DNA from: an uncultured Muribaculaceae bacterium
Lineage (GTDB): Bacteria; Bacteroidota; Bacteroidia; Bacteroidales; Muribaculaceae
DNA length: 34,448 nucleotides
Direction: 5' to 3'
Assembly (NCBI GenBank): GCA_910588035.1
Contig: CAJUPY010000024.1
Span: forward strand, 1 to 34,448
Of the stretch, positions 16,975 to 24,736 are shown one piece after another. How positions within the stretch are numbered: position 1 is the stretch's first letter; each line of letters begins with the position of its first letter. Both the position numbers and the translations under genes were made by a program. The notes below the pieces were generated by a model. The model ran no database searches. It was not told the origin of the DNA and saw nothing but the letters and a program-made list of their open reading frames with translations.

Positions 16975-17640
16975 ATGCCGGTCATAGAGTCTGTCACTCT
17001 CGACCATGTTGTGCCGGAAGTGTTCGTCGGCAACGGTGACGGGCCATTGTGTGAAAGGTCAGATGTGTGGAATACCGATCTGACACTGCATCGCGGTCGG
17101 CTATACCTGATTTCTGCCGATTCCGGCACCGGAAAGTCTTCGCTGTGCAGTTACATCTATGGCAACCGAACCGACTATGCCGGGCGAATCATGTTTGACT
17201 CTGACGATGTGCGCACGTTCTCTCCCCGGAAGTGGTCGCGGCTCAGACAGAATGCCATTTCAATTCTGCCTCAGGAACTGAGATTGTTTCCCGAACTGAC
17301 AGCCATGGAAAACATATTGATCAAAAACCGGCTGACGGGCTACTGCTCCGTAAGCCGTATCGTGGAAATGCTCGACATGCTCGGAGTGGCCGGTCTGGCT
17401 GACCGCCGGGCTGCCATGATGTCGGTGGGCCAGCAACAGCGTGTCGCTGTCGTCAGGGCATTGTGCCAGCCGTTTGACTTTCTGTTGCTCGACGAGCCGG
17501 TGAGCCATCTCGACCGCCGCAACAACATGATAGTCTCAGATTTGCTTGCCGACGAGGCTTCCAGACGGGGGGCGGCGATAGTGGCCACTTCGGTTGGAAA
17601 TGACATCATGATAGAAAATACAATATGTCTGAAGCTATGA
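16975..17640 (+). CDS. ABC transporter ATP-binding protein with degenerate motifs
   Basis: 221 residues from the ATG at 16975, one base after the upstream stop; the longer frame from 16834 would lie inside the lipoprotein gene. Walker A is ADSGTGKSS (48-56), with Ala where Gly is usual. The Q-loop is Gln100, the signature reads MSVGQQQR (149-156; usual LSGGQ), and Walker B is LLLDEP with Glu174. The position of the switch histidine reads VATSVGND, with Ser instead of His. It is the LolD/MacB-like size class and pairs with the FtsX-type permease that overlaps its end. ATP binding seems preserved; hydrolysis may be slowed by the altered signature and missing His. Confidence 0.88.
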   Translation: MPVIESVTLDHVVPEVFVGNGDGPLCERSDVWNTDLTLHRGRLYLISADSGTGKSSLCSYIYGNRTDYAGRIMFDSDDVRTFSPRKWSRLRQNAISILPQELRLFPELTAMENILIKNRLTGYCSVSRIVEMLDMLGVAGLADRRAAMMSVGQQQRVAVVRALCQPFDFLLLDEPVSHLDRRNNMIVSDLLADEASRRGAAIVATSVGNDIMIENTICLKL

Positions 17641-18812
17641 AGGAAGCTGATCTCGTATGGCGTCTTTTACGCAAGAACATAAGTGTGGCGCAGATCGCCG
17701 GATATGCGGTTGCCAATCTGGTCGGTCTGTCGATTGTGATGATCGCGGTTCAGTTCTACCGCGATGCCGACAGTTTCATCAGCGGCCGCACGGCTGACAA
17801 TAGCGAATATATCACGGTGTCGAAACGTGTCGGAGCGTTCGGCCTGTCTGACACACGCTTCTCTGGTTCAGAAATAGACACCCTGCGTTCGCAGCCGTGG
17901 GTCGCCGATGTGGGTCAGTTCACGGCATCGCGGTTCAACGTGAACGCGGCAGTCGATTTCAACGGCAACCAGATGTCGACAGCATTGTTCTTTGAGTCTG
18001 TTCCCGACCGTTTTCTCGATATAGTCCCGGCGTTTTGGACGTTTGAGCCCGGTGATACCGAGATTCCGATAATTATGTCTAAAGACTATCTGTCACTCTA
18101 TAACTTCGGATTTGCGGCTGCCCGCGGACTTCCAACGGTCAGCGAGGCCATGATCGGAATGGTCCCTCTGAGAGTGTCGGTGAGCGGAAACGGACGGCAG
18201 CAGTATTTCAGGGGCCGCATTGTCGGCTTCTCGTCGCGCCTGAACACGATCGCCGTTCCCGAACAGTTCATGCAATGGGCAAACGCTACGTTCGGAGAGG
18301 GCGATGATTCCTCTCCGTCGAGACTCATCGTCGAGGTGTCTGATCGCGGTGGTAAAGATGTCAAAGACTATCTTGAATCACATTCTCTCGATGTAGGAGC
18401 CGGCATGAACACTTCCCAAAACCGTTTCATTCTCTCTGTGCTGGTCACGGTTGTCGCGGGAATAGGTGCGGTCATCTGTCTTCTTTCCCTGTTCATTCTG
18501 ATGCTGAGCCTTCATCTGCTGATGCAGAAAAACGGCGATAAGATCCACAGTCTGATGCTCCTTGGCTATGAGCCACGCAATGTCGCCGCATATTACAGCC
18601 GGCTCGTCGCCATGGTAAATATAGCCGTGTTTGCCGCGTCGTCGGTGGTGATGATCGCCGTTGTGTCTCTGTTGCGCACTCCGTTTGCCGCAATAGGAGC
18701 CGAGGCTTCATCGCCGTTACCGGCCATAGTCATCGGTCTCGCGGTCATTGCAGCTGTCACCACCGTCAATCTGATCACCATAAACCGAAAAGTCAGAAGC
18801 CGCTTCTATTGA
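17637..18812 (+). CDS. FtsX/MacB-like ABC transporter permease
   Basis: 391 residues from the ATG of an ATGA overlap at 17637; an in-frame ATG at 17625 is an alternative. One N-terminal transmembrane helix (about residues 18-38) is followed by a periplasmic domain of about 220 residues, then three helices (RFILSVLVTVVAGIGAVICL onward, MVNIAVFAASSVVMIAVVSL and AIVIGLAVIAAVTTVNLITI). This 1+3 layout is that of FtsX/LolC/MacB permeases, which work as mechanotransmission machines rather than solute channels. It overlaps the ATPase gene and completes the lipoprotein-ATPase-permease set. Substrate or partner unknown. Confidence 0.88.
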   Translation: MKEADLVWRLLRKNISVAQIAGYAVANLVGLSIVMIAVQFYRDADSFISGRTADNSEYITVSKRVGAFGLSDTRFSGSEIDTLRSQPWVADVGQFTASRFNVNAAVDFNGNQMSTALFFESVPDRFLDIVPAFWTFEPGDTEIPIIMSKDYLSLYNFGFAAARGLPTVSEAMIGMVPLRVSVSGNGRQQYFRGRIVGFSSRLNTIAVPEQFMQWANATFGEGDDSSPSRLIVEVSDRGGKDVKDYLESHSLDVGAGMNTSQNRFILSVLVTVVAGIGAVICLLSLFILMLSLHLLMQKNGDKIHSLMLLGYEPRNVAAYYSRLVAMVNIAVFAASSVVMIAVVSLLRTPFAAIGAEASSPLPAIVIGLAVIAAVTTVNLITINRKVRSRFY

Positions 18813-18828
18813 TCGGGTGCAGCCGTTT

Positions 18829-18860
18829 TTTGTCTGTATCGTGAAAAATCTCTAAATTTG
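18829..18860 (+). promoter_or_regulatory. Promoter of the Hsp70/AAA+ chaperone operon
   Basis: TTTG (18829-18832) and TAAATTTG (18853-18860) are 20 bp apart. The predicted start is near 18867, 54 nt before the first gene. The promoter begins 17 nt after the permease stop, so the chaperone genes have their own transcription start although read-through from the transporter is possible. Confidence 0.8.
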
Positions 18861-18880
18861 TGGCAGACACATGGGTTACA

Positions 18881-18900
18881 AATGTCACCCGAATGACATT
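18881..18900. promoter_or_regulatory. Inverted repeat in the chaperone operon leader
   Basis: AATGTCA (18881-18887) and TGACATT (18894-18900) flank 6 nt, with another TGTCA at 18902. It lies about 15-35 nt downstream of the predicted transcription start and may be an operator or an mRNA hairpin. Confidence 0.4.
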
Positions 18901-18920
18901 ATGTCAAAAGACACGACCAA

Positions 18921-19655
18921 ATGAACATCACATTTTCATCGGGAGATTTTCTACGGTTCGGCATTATCATCTATGTCGCAATCTGGCTGTTAATGATCTG
19001 GCGGCGACACCGCCGCTATGGCCGTCATGAACGTTTCGATGTGGTGGAATATGAGAAGATGACGGAGCGTATCAAACTGTTCAGACAATCAGGCTGGCTG
19101 TTGGCTCCGGTTATAGCTGTGATAGGAGTGTGTGTGACTCCGCAGCTGTTGATCGTGACCGGAAGTGAATGGAAAGACGAAAAATTTGAGGTCAGACGTG
19201 TCTATGTCCCGTTCTATTACGACGGGCATGTATGTCCGCTCACACGTCACCAATATCTGCATAACCGTTCAGATTTTGACCTGGGCTTATATTGGGTGTC
19301 ATTCTATGACGGAAAGTTCAAAGAAGCGGCTTCTGCCGATGAAATAGCCAAGATTGAGCCAGGCAAGTTCACATACATCGACCGCTATCTCACAAGCTGG
19401 TTCTCGCCACCCTATGAGCCTATTTCGGTATCTGACAGCGAACGGTTCTCAAACAAGACAAAATGGTATCTCGACAGTATCTCCGCGGCAGTCTACAACA
19501 TACAATCGGTCAGATTTGCAATCAAAAGAAGATACGATCCGTTCTTAAGATTCTCCAATGAACCGTTGCGCCTTGACAGCTTCTATATGAGAAGAAAGAT
19601 GAAGGAAAACCTGATGAAAGAAATGTACCATGAGGCTAAGAAAACTGATAACTGA
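18921..19655 (+). CDS. Two-TM membrane protein of the chaperone operon, unknown function
   Basis: 244 residues; no family recognised. Hydrophobic helices lie at about residues 12-28 (FGIIIYVAIWLLMIW, followed by RRHRR) and 61-80 (LLAPVIAVIGVCVTPQLLIV). The 30-residue loop between them is highly charged and probably cytoplasmic, which would put the C-terminal region of about 160 residues outside or, if the second segment does not cross, inside. That region is rich in Tyr/Phe/Trp and basic residues and ends in a charged helix. It is the first gene behind the 18829 promoter and overlaps the J-like gene by 26 nt, so it is likely the membrane component of the chaperone set. Confidence 0.8.
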   Translation: MNITFSSGDFLRFGIIIYVAIWLLMIWRRHRRYGRHERFDVVEYEKMTERIKLFRQSGWLLAPVIAVIGVCVTPQLLIVTGSEWKDEKFEVRRVYVPFYYDGHVCPLTRHQYLHNRSDFDLGLYWVSFYDGKFKEAASADEIAKIEPGKFTYIDRYLTSWFSPPYEPISVSDSERFSNKTKWYLDSISAAVYNIQSVRFAIKRRYDPFLRFSNEPLRLDSFYMRRKMKENLMKEMYHEAKKTDN

Positions 19656-20709
19656 GAATCCCTATCGTGTTCTGGGTGTCAATGTCGGAGCTTCGGTAGC
19701 AGAGGAGCTGCGTAACCAAAACCGCATTCTCGCATTCTCGAGAGTCGGACAGAGTGCCGTGTTCAAGATAGCCGGTGAGGAGGGTTTGCCCGTAATCACG
19801 CGCGACGGGGAGACGGCGACTCTGGCGGCAAGTACACTGTCGCTTCCTGCCGACCGCCTGAAAAATGCCCTCGTCTGGTTCAGCGACGGCACGACTGACT
19901 GGGGGCGTATGCTCGACCGGGCGGTCTCGGCATTGCTTGACGGCGACATAGGGCAGGCTATCATGAACTATGACAAATTGCTTTCAGATGACGGTTCTGC
20001 CCGCGATTTTGTCGAGGCTGTCACCCATGGCATGATGACGGTCTCGAAAGAAAGGCTCACCGACATGGTCTGCCGGATATTGACCGACTGCTGCGACGAC
20101 ATAGCAGGCTACATGACCTCTGGACGGCCTTTGTGCCGCGGTCTGTTGACGACCGCTCTCTTCGAGGCGAATTGTCTTGACAGAATAGAAGCGTTGGAAC
20201 GATCTGTCGATGTTGAGTCAGACGAACAGTTTTACAGTGATTTCGAACATCTCAGGGAGACAATGTCGTCATTGACTCCGTTGTTGCATGCCCTCGGAGA
20301 GGTCGATGGAAAGGAAAGCCTGCGTTATAAATTTTTTGCTGAGAAAATATCCATAAGCCTTTATCGCCGGTGTGTGAAGATAATCGAGAAAGTGGGAGAC
20401 TGGACCTGGTCAGACTACCGTAAAGGGAAGCTGAACGCGAATCATTCGTTCATATGTGTGGTGCAGGCTATGAAGTTCATTCAGGAGACGTATGATTTTG
20501 CCGTCACGACTGTCGGAGGTCTGGGGTTGTCGTCAGATTCTATGGAAATAATCAGTCCGGCCCGGGTGATGCTCGAAGGTGCGTTCGGCCGTTGTCACAC
20601 CGGGTCGGGGGCAGAAATCAAAAAAGCTGTGTCGGCCAACACTAAGCGGAAAACGGTGGGCGTCGCGCTCTGGTTGCTGGTGTTGTCTTTAATTTATTGT
20701 TTAGTGTGA
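19630..20709 (+). CDS. Tail-anchored J-like protein without HPD
   Basis: 359 residues. The N-terminus, ENPYRVLGVNVGASVAEELR, mirrors helix I-II of J-domains (YYxxLGVxxxAS), and residues 27-85 continue with NRILAFSRVGQSAVF and LSLPADRLKNALVWF, a pattern I associate with a Bacteroidota family of degenerate J-like proteins. The HPD tripeptide needed to stimulate Hsp70 ATPase is absent. Residues 90-330 are helical with no recognised motif. The last about 20 residues (VGVALWLLVLSLIYCLV) are a C-terminal transmembrane anchor that would hold the protein on the cytoplasmic face. It ends 9 nt before the Hsp70 gene, which supports an Hsp70-partner role. Function is inferred. Confidence 0.8.
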   Translation: MRLRKLITENPYRVLGVNVGASVAEELRNQNRILAFSRVGQSAVFKIAGEEGLPVITRDGETATLAASTLSLPADRLKNALVWFSDGTTDWGRMLDRAVSALLDGDIGQAIMNYDKLLSDDGSARDFVEAVTHGMMTVSKERLTDMVCRILTDCCDDIAGYMTSGRPLCRGLLTTALFEANCLDRIEALERSVDVESDEQFYSDFEHLRETMSSLTPLLHALGEVDGKESLRYKFFAEKISISLYRRCVKIIEKVGDWTWSDYRKGKLNANHSFICVVQAMKFIQETYDFAVTTVGGLGLSSDSMEIISPARVMLEGAFGRCHTGSGAEIKKAVSANTKRKTVGVALWLLVLSLIYCLV

Positions 20710-20718
20710 AAAAATTCA

Positions 20719-23238
20719 ATGCAAGAAATGGAACATCTGACTGTTGACTACGGCATCGACCTTGGCACGACCAACTCGGCCATATGCCGGATGGAGAAGG
20801 GGGTGCCCGTGATAATAAGGTCTGATACAGGCATGGATACCATGCCATCGTGTGTGACATTCAAGAAGGGTGGCAGAATGTCTGTGGGTTCGGCGGCTTA
20901 TGCCGAGCTTGCCGGCTTGAAGCTGAAAGCTCTGAGAAAGAGATCGCAGGGCATATCAGGCTCTTTTACCGAGTTCAAACGCCACATGGGGTCTGATACA
21001 ACCTACGATGAATTTTACACTGACCACCGTCTGACTCCCGAAGAACTCTCGGCGAAGGTAATCGGGTCGCTCTGCTCGTTTGTCACTGATGACGATGTGA
21101 AAGCGGCGGTAATAACCGTTCCGGCAAAATTCACCGTCAATCAGAAAGACGCCACCCTGGAGGCTGCACGTCTTGCCGGACTCGATCAGGTTGAGTTGCT
21201 GCAGGAACCGATCGCGGCATCGATGGCATATGGATTGACGGCTGAGGAGAAAAACGGAATCTGGATCGTTTTTGATTTCGGCGGAGGAACTCTCGATGTG
21301 GCTCTTGTGCATGTGAGCGACGGAATCATGCAGGTCTTTGACACGGAAGGCGACAACTATCTCGGTGGTAAAAACATCGATGAAGCTGTAGTCTCGAAAA
21401 TTCTGATGCCTGAATTGTTGTCGAGACATGTCATCGACATAAGCGATCCGGTAAGGCATGCTTTGCTGACCGACGCGCTGAAAGTCGTTGCTGAGAAGCT
21501 CAAGAACGCGCTCTCTTACAAAGAGGAGGAAACTGTTTTTCTTGAAGCCGGAGACTGGGGCGACGATGATGACGGTGAGGAGATTGAATTGGAACTGACG
21601 GTGACCCGTCAGATGTTTGAGAGTGCCGTGAGACCTGTTCTGCAGAAAGCAGTCGATGTGTGCAAGACGCTGGTAGTGCGCAACGACATCTCGTCAGAGA
21701 GGTTGTCTCACCTGATTCTGATCGGAGGTCCGACCTACATACCGCTGCTTCGTCAGATGTTGCGTGAGCAGGTGACCCCCAATGTCGAGACGTCGATAGA
21801 TCCGATGACGGCTGTGGCGCGTGGGGCCGCGATCTACGCATCGTCGGTGGCACTCAGACGCGAGGCTCCGGCCGACGGCGATCTGTTGCGGCTTGAGGTC
21901 TCGTTTGAGTCGTCGTCGGTCGACACCGAGTCATATGTCACTTTCAGGACACAGCCTTTTGTCGAGAATCTGCAGGTCGGGTTGACAAGAGTTAACGACG
22001 GAAATGAGTCGCCATTGCTCCCGGTCGGTCCGGCCGGTGCTCTTGCGGTTGCCGAACTTCTGCCCGGATGTCCGAACACATTCGCCATAAACGCCTTTGT
22101 AAACGGCGTGAAGGTCAAATCATTTCCGTCTGAGATCACGGTGGTTCAGGGAACGAAAGCAGGTTCGGCGATACTGCCCTATAACATCGGCATCGAGGTT
22201 TTCAATCCACGCAACAACAAGTGTGTCTTCACATCCATGACCGGACTTGAGAAAAACCGGCCGTTGCCTGCAAGCGGAATGGTCTACGGACTCAAGACAA
22301 TGTCAGACCTGATTGCCGGAGATGAGACCTCGGCTGTCAGAATAGCGATATATCAGGGTGACTCCGACGCCGAAGGGAAAACGGCCGCTCTGTCTGAGCA
22401 TGTTTCCGATGTAGTGGTCACGGGCGACGATATCATCTCGTTCATTCCCTCCGGCAGCCATGTCAACGTCAGAATCGAGGTTGACCGCTCTGAGATGATG
22501 TCTGTGGAGTGTGAGTTTCCGCAAACCTCTCAGACTGTCAGGAAGCGTCTCGACACATCGGTGCGTCAGAAGTCGCTCTCTGAAGAATATCTTGCCGATC
22601 TCATCTCGCAGACATACTCTCGTTTGCACTCGGTCATGGATTCGCTCGACAGTGACGACGAGGTCGCACGGCTGATCGAGGCGACCGGCAGAATCGAGGA
22701 GTCGCTGAAAGCCGGTGCGCAGTCGCGCCAGGTGGAGCAGCACATAAAAGAGGTTATGAGGCAGGTCGAGGAGTTAGAGACGGGGTCGGAATGGAAGCGG
22801 GCGTCCAATTCGCTGGGCAAGGCTATGTTCGCTCTTGAACTCGACGGAATGCGTCACCGAGACGATGTGACGGTGACATCGATGATTGGCAGTCTGAAGG
22901 CTCAGGTCAGTCGAATCACCGGGATCAAAGATGTGGCCAAGGCACGCTTTCTGCAACATCAGATCGAAGACTATCGATACTCACTGAATCAGGACAAGAT
23001 CTATCGCGATGTGATTCGTTGGGCCGAAGCTGATTTCGCGACAATAAAATGGACTGACCGTGAGCGGGCACAGAAACTGGTGCTCGAGGCTGCGGCGATC
23101 TTGCGCAGGAATTCTGAAGCTCCGTTGTCTGAGATAAAAGAGGTGACCGAGAAGTTCTATGCAATGATCATACATGATAAAGGAGGCGGAAAATCAACAT
23201 CTGGTTCCGGCCGTAAAATTGATATTTTATCTATCTGA
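20719..23238 (+). CDS. Large divergent Hsp70 (DnaK-like) with inserted domain
   Basis: 839 residues, longer than DnaK (about 640). The ATPase domain (about 9-383) is intact: phosphate 1 GIDLGTTNS (12-20), catalytic Lys87 in FKRHMG, VPAKFTVNQKDAT with the proline switch, phosphate 2 FDFGGGTLDV (185-193), and the adenosine motif LILIGGPTYIP. An acidic stretch (GDDDDGEE, 281-288) interrupts it. The DnaK linker and substrate-domain start are displaced: residues 388-480 form a beta-rich insert (LRLEVSFESSSVDTE onward), and the substrate-domain-like strand YNIGIEVF appears only at 488. Residues 610-815 are helical (lid-like and longer), and the end is Gly/Ser-rich without a DnaK-type tail. It lies between the J-like and pseudokinase-AAA+ genes (9 and 4 nt gaps). 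An alternative start is 20728. Client unknown. Confidence 0.92.
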   Translation: MQEMEHLTVDYGIDLGTTNSAICRMEKGVPVIIRSDTGMDTMPSCVTFKKGGRMSVGSAAYAELAGLKLKALRKRSQGISGSFTEFKRHMGSDTTYDEFYTDHRLTPEELSAKVIGSLCSFVTDDDVKAAVITVPAKFTVNQKDATLEAARLAGLDQVELLQEPIAASMAYGLTAEEKNGIWIVFDFGGGTLDVALVHVSDGIMQVFDTEGDNYLGGKNIDEAVVSKILMPELLSRHVIDISDPVRHALLTDALKVVAEKLKNALSYKEEETVFLEAGDWGDDDDGEEIELELTVTRQMFESAVRPVLQKAVDVCKTLVVRNDISSERLSHLILIGGPTYIPLLRQMLREQVTPNVETSIDPMTAVARGAAIYASSVALRREAPADGDLLRLEVSFESSSVDTESYVTFRTQPFVENLQVGLTRVNDGNESPLLPVGPAGALAVAELLPGCPNTFAINAFVNGVKVKSFPSEITVVQGTKAGSAILPYNIGIEVFNPRNNKCVFTSMTGLEKNRPLPASGMVYGLKTMSDLIAGDETSAVRIAIYQGDSDAEGKTAALSEHVSDVVVTGDDIISFIPSGSHVNVRIEVDRSEMMSVECEFPQTSQTVRKRLDTSVRQKSLSEEYLADLISQTYSRLHSVMDSLDSDDEVARLIEATGRIEESLKAGAQSRQVEQHIKEVMRQVEELETGSEWKRASNSLGKAMFALELDGMRHRDDVTVTSMIGSLKAQVSRITGIKDVAKARFLQHQIEDYRYSLNQDKIYRDVIRWAEADFATIKWTDRERAQKLVLEAAAILRRNSEAPLSEIKEVTEKFYAMIIHDKGGGKSTSGSGRKIDILSI

Positions 23239-23242
23239 AACA

Positions 23243-24724
23243 ATGGCTCACCAAAAAGGTACATATATCGACGGCTACAAGGTCTCGATGACATTGAAGG
23301 AAAATCAAGGGGTGGAGACATGTCGTGTGAGAGACGCCTCGGGCAGGTTGTTTGTCTTGAAGCTGGGCGTTAATGAAAACGAGCGGAGATATTGTGGGTT
23401 TTCACCTCTGACAGTTGCTGTGAACGACCGTTATGTTCTCTATCGCCACATCTCAGGTGAGACACTGCTTCAGCGGGTGTCACGGCTCGGTCGCATTGAT
23501 GACGACGAGGCCACGGATTTGCTCACAGATATACTTGTCAGGCTCAATGACTTCCATCGTAACGGATTGGCGCATGCAAACCTGACAGCCGACAATGTCG
23601 TTGTCGACCTGAGTGGAATGAAGCCCGAAGCTTACATTGTGGGTCTCGGAAAACTACATCGTGCCGTCGGCGATGATCTTCGTGAAGACATTGTGATGAC
23701 AGGACATCTTGCCGCCCTTATGCTTGACGGACAGCCGGCCGATGAGCCGCATGAAGTCAAGGTCAGGGTGACCGGTGCCGCCTCTCAGGTCAGAAACACG
23801 ATGCTACGTGCGCTGGCCTCCGGGTTTGACTCGGCCGACGCAATGCTCGAATGTCTCCGTGGAATAGACAAGACCCGAGATGTGCCGGCACCGGCGGGTC
23901 CCGGTTTTTCGGCCGTAGCCGGAATGGACAGCCTGAAAGAGAAGCTGAGAAACGAGGTGATCGACATACTCGCTGACCGCGAGGGGGCGGCACGCTACGG
24001 TCTCGAGATTCCAAACGGCATGTTGCTTTATGGTCCGCCGGGTTGTGGAAAGACTTTTATTGCCGAACGGTTTGCGGAGGAGACCGCCAGCTTCTACCGG
24101 CTTGTGAAATCAAGCGATCTGGCAAGCACCTATCTTCACGGTGCCCAGGAAAAAATCGCCGCTCTGTTTGACGAGGCACGGCGCAACGCGCCGGCGATCT
24201 TGTGTTTTGACGAGTTTGACGCTCTGGTGCCTCGACGTGACGACATCAGCAACGCGAGCCACAGTGCCGAGGTCAATGAGTTTCTGTCTCAAATGAACAA
24301 CTGCGGCAAAGACGGCGTATTTGTCATCGCGACCTCCAACCGTCCTGACCACATCGACAACGCCGTTCTCCGCTCGGGGCGTATCGATTATCCTGTCTAT
24401 GTCGGAATTCCCGACGTGAAGGCCCGGCACGCGCTATTCTCCCTCCTTCTTGACCGACGGCCGTGTGCCGGCGATGTCGATTGCGACATGCTCGCCGATA
24501 TGACCGACGGTTACGTCGCGAGCGATATCGAGGCAATCGTTCAGCAGGCATCGCGCATGGCTTTCAAAGCTAAGTCGGAAATTTCGATGAAATTGCTCTC
24601 CGCGGCAGTCACCGGTCGGAAACCGAGTCTGTCAAAGGCAGAACTGTCGGCCTATGAAAAACTCCGCGACCGTTTTGAAAACAGAGGCGGAGAAAAAGGC
24701 CACAGAAAGGTAGGCTTCATGTGA
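23243..24724 (+). CDS. Pseudokinase - AAA+ ATPase fusion
   Basis: 493 residues from the ATG at 23243, 4 nt after the Hsp70 stop; a longer frame from 23174 overlaps the Hsp70 gene. Residues 1-205 look like a protein-kinase fold: FVLKL with Lys40 in the beta3 position, then LAHANLTADNVVVD (109-122), where HRD-Asn reads HAN-Asn, and VGLG in place of DFG. Both catalytic aspartates are missing. Residues 225-455 are a classic AAA module: Walker A GPPGCGKT (264-271), a pore-loop-like TYLHG (296-300), Walker B ILCFDEFD (319-326), sensor 1 Asn366 in ATSNRP, and arginine fingers 377 and 380 in VLRSGRID. This suggests a threading or remodelling hexamer guided by a binding-only kinase domain. Last gene of the operon. 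Confidence 0.92.
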   Translation: MAHQKGTYIDGYKVSMTLKENQGVETCRVRDASGRLFVLKLGVNENERRYCGFSPLTVAVNDRYVLYRHISGETLLQRVSRLGRIDDDEATDLLTDILVRLNDFHRNGLAHANLTADNVVVDLSGMKPEAYIVGLGKLHRAVGDDLREDIVMTGHLAALMLDGQPADEPHEVKVRVTGAASQVRNTMLRALASGFDSADAMLECLRGIDKTRDVPAPAGPGFSAVAGMDSLKEKLRNEVIDILADREGAARYGLEIPNGMLLYGPPGCGKTFIAERFAEETASFYRLVKSSDLASTYLHGAQEKIAALFDEARRNAPAILCFDEFDALVPRRDDISNASHSAEVNEFLSQMNNCGKDGVFVIATSNRPDHIDNAVLRSGRIDYPVYVGIPDVKARHALFSLLLDRRPCAGDVDCDMLADMTDGYVASDIEAIVQQASRMAFKAKSEISMKLLSAAVTGRKPSLSKAELSAYEKLRDRFENRGGEKGHRKVGFM

Positions 24725-24736
24725 GACTGTCTCTGA

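Noticed and set aside
20719..23238. Housekeeping DnaK
   Set aside because: About 200 residues too long, inserted domain, no DnaK-type C-terminal tail, no grpE/dnaJ neighbours.
23174..23242. ATG at 23174 as start of the pseudokinase-AAA+ gene
   Set aside because: It overlaps the Hsp70 coding end by 65 nt; the ATG at 23243, just after the stop, gives a better N-terminus.
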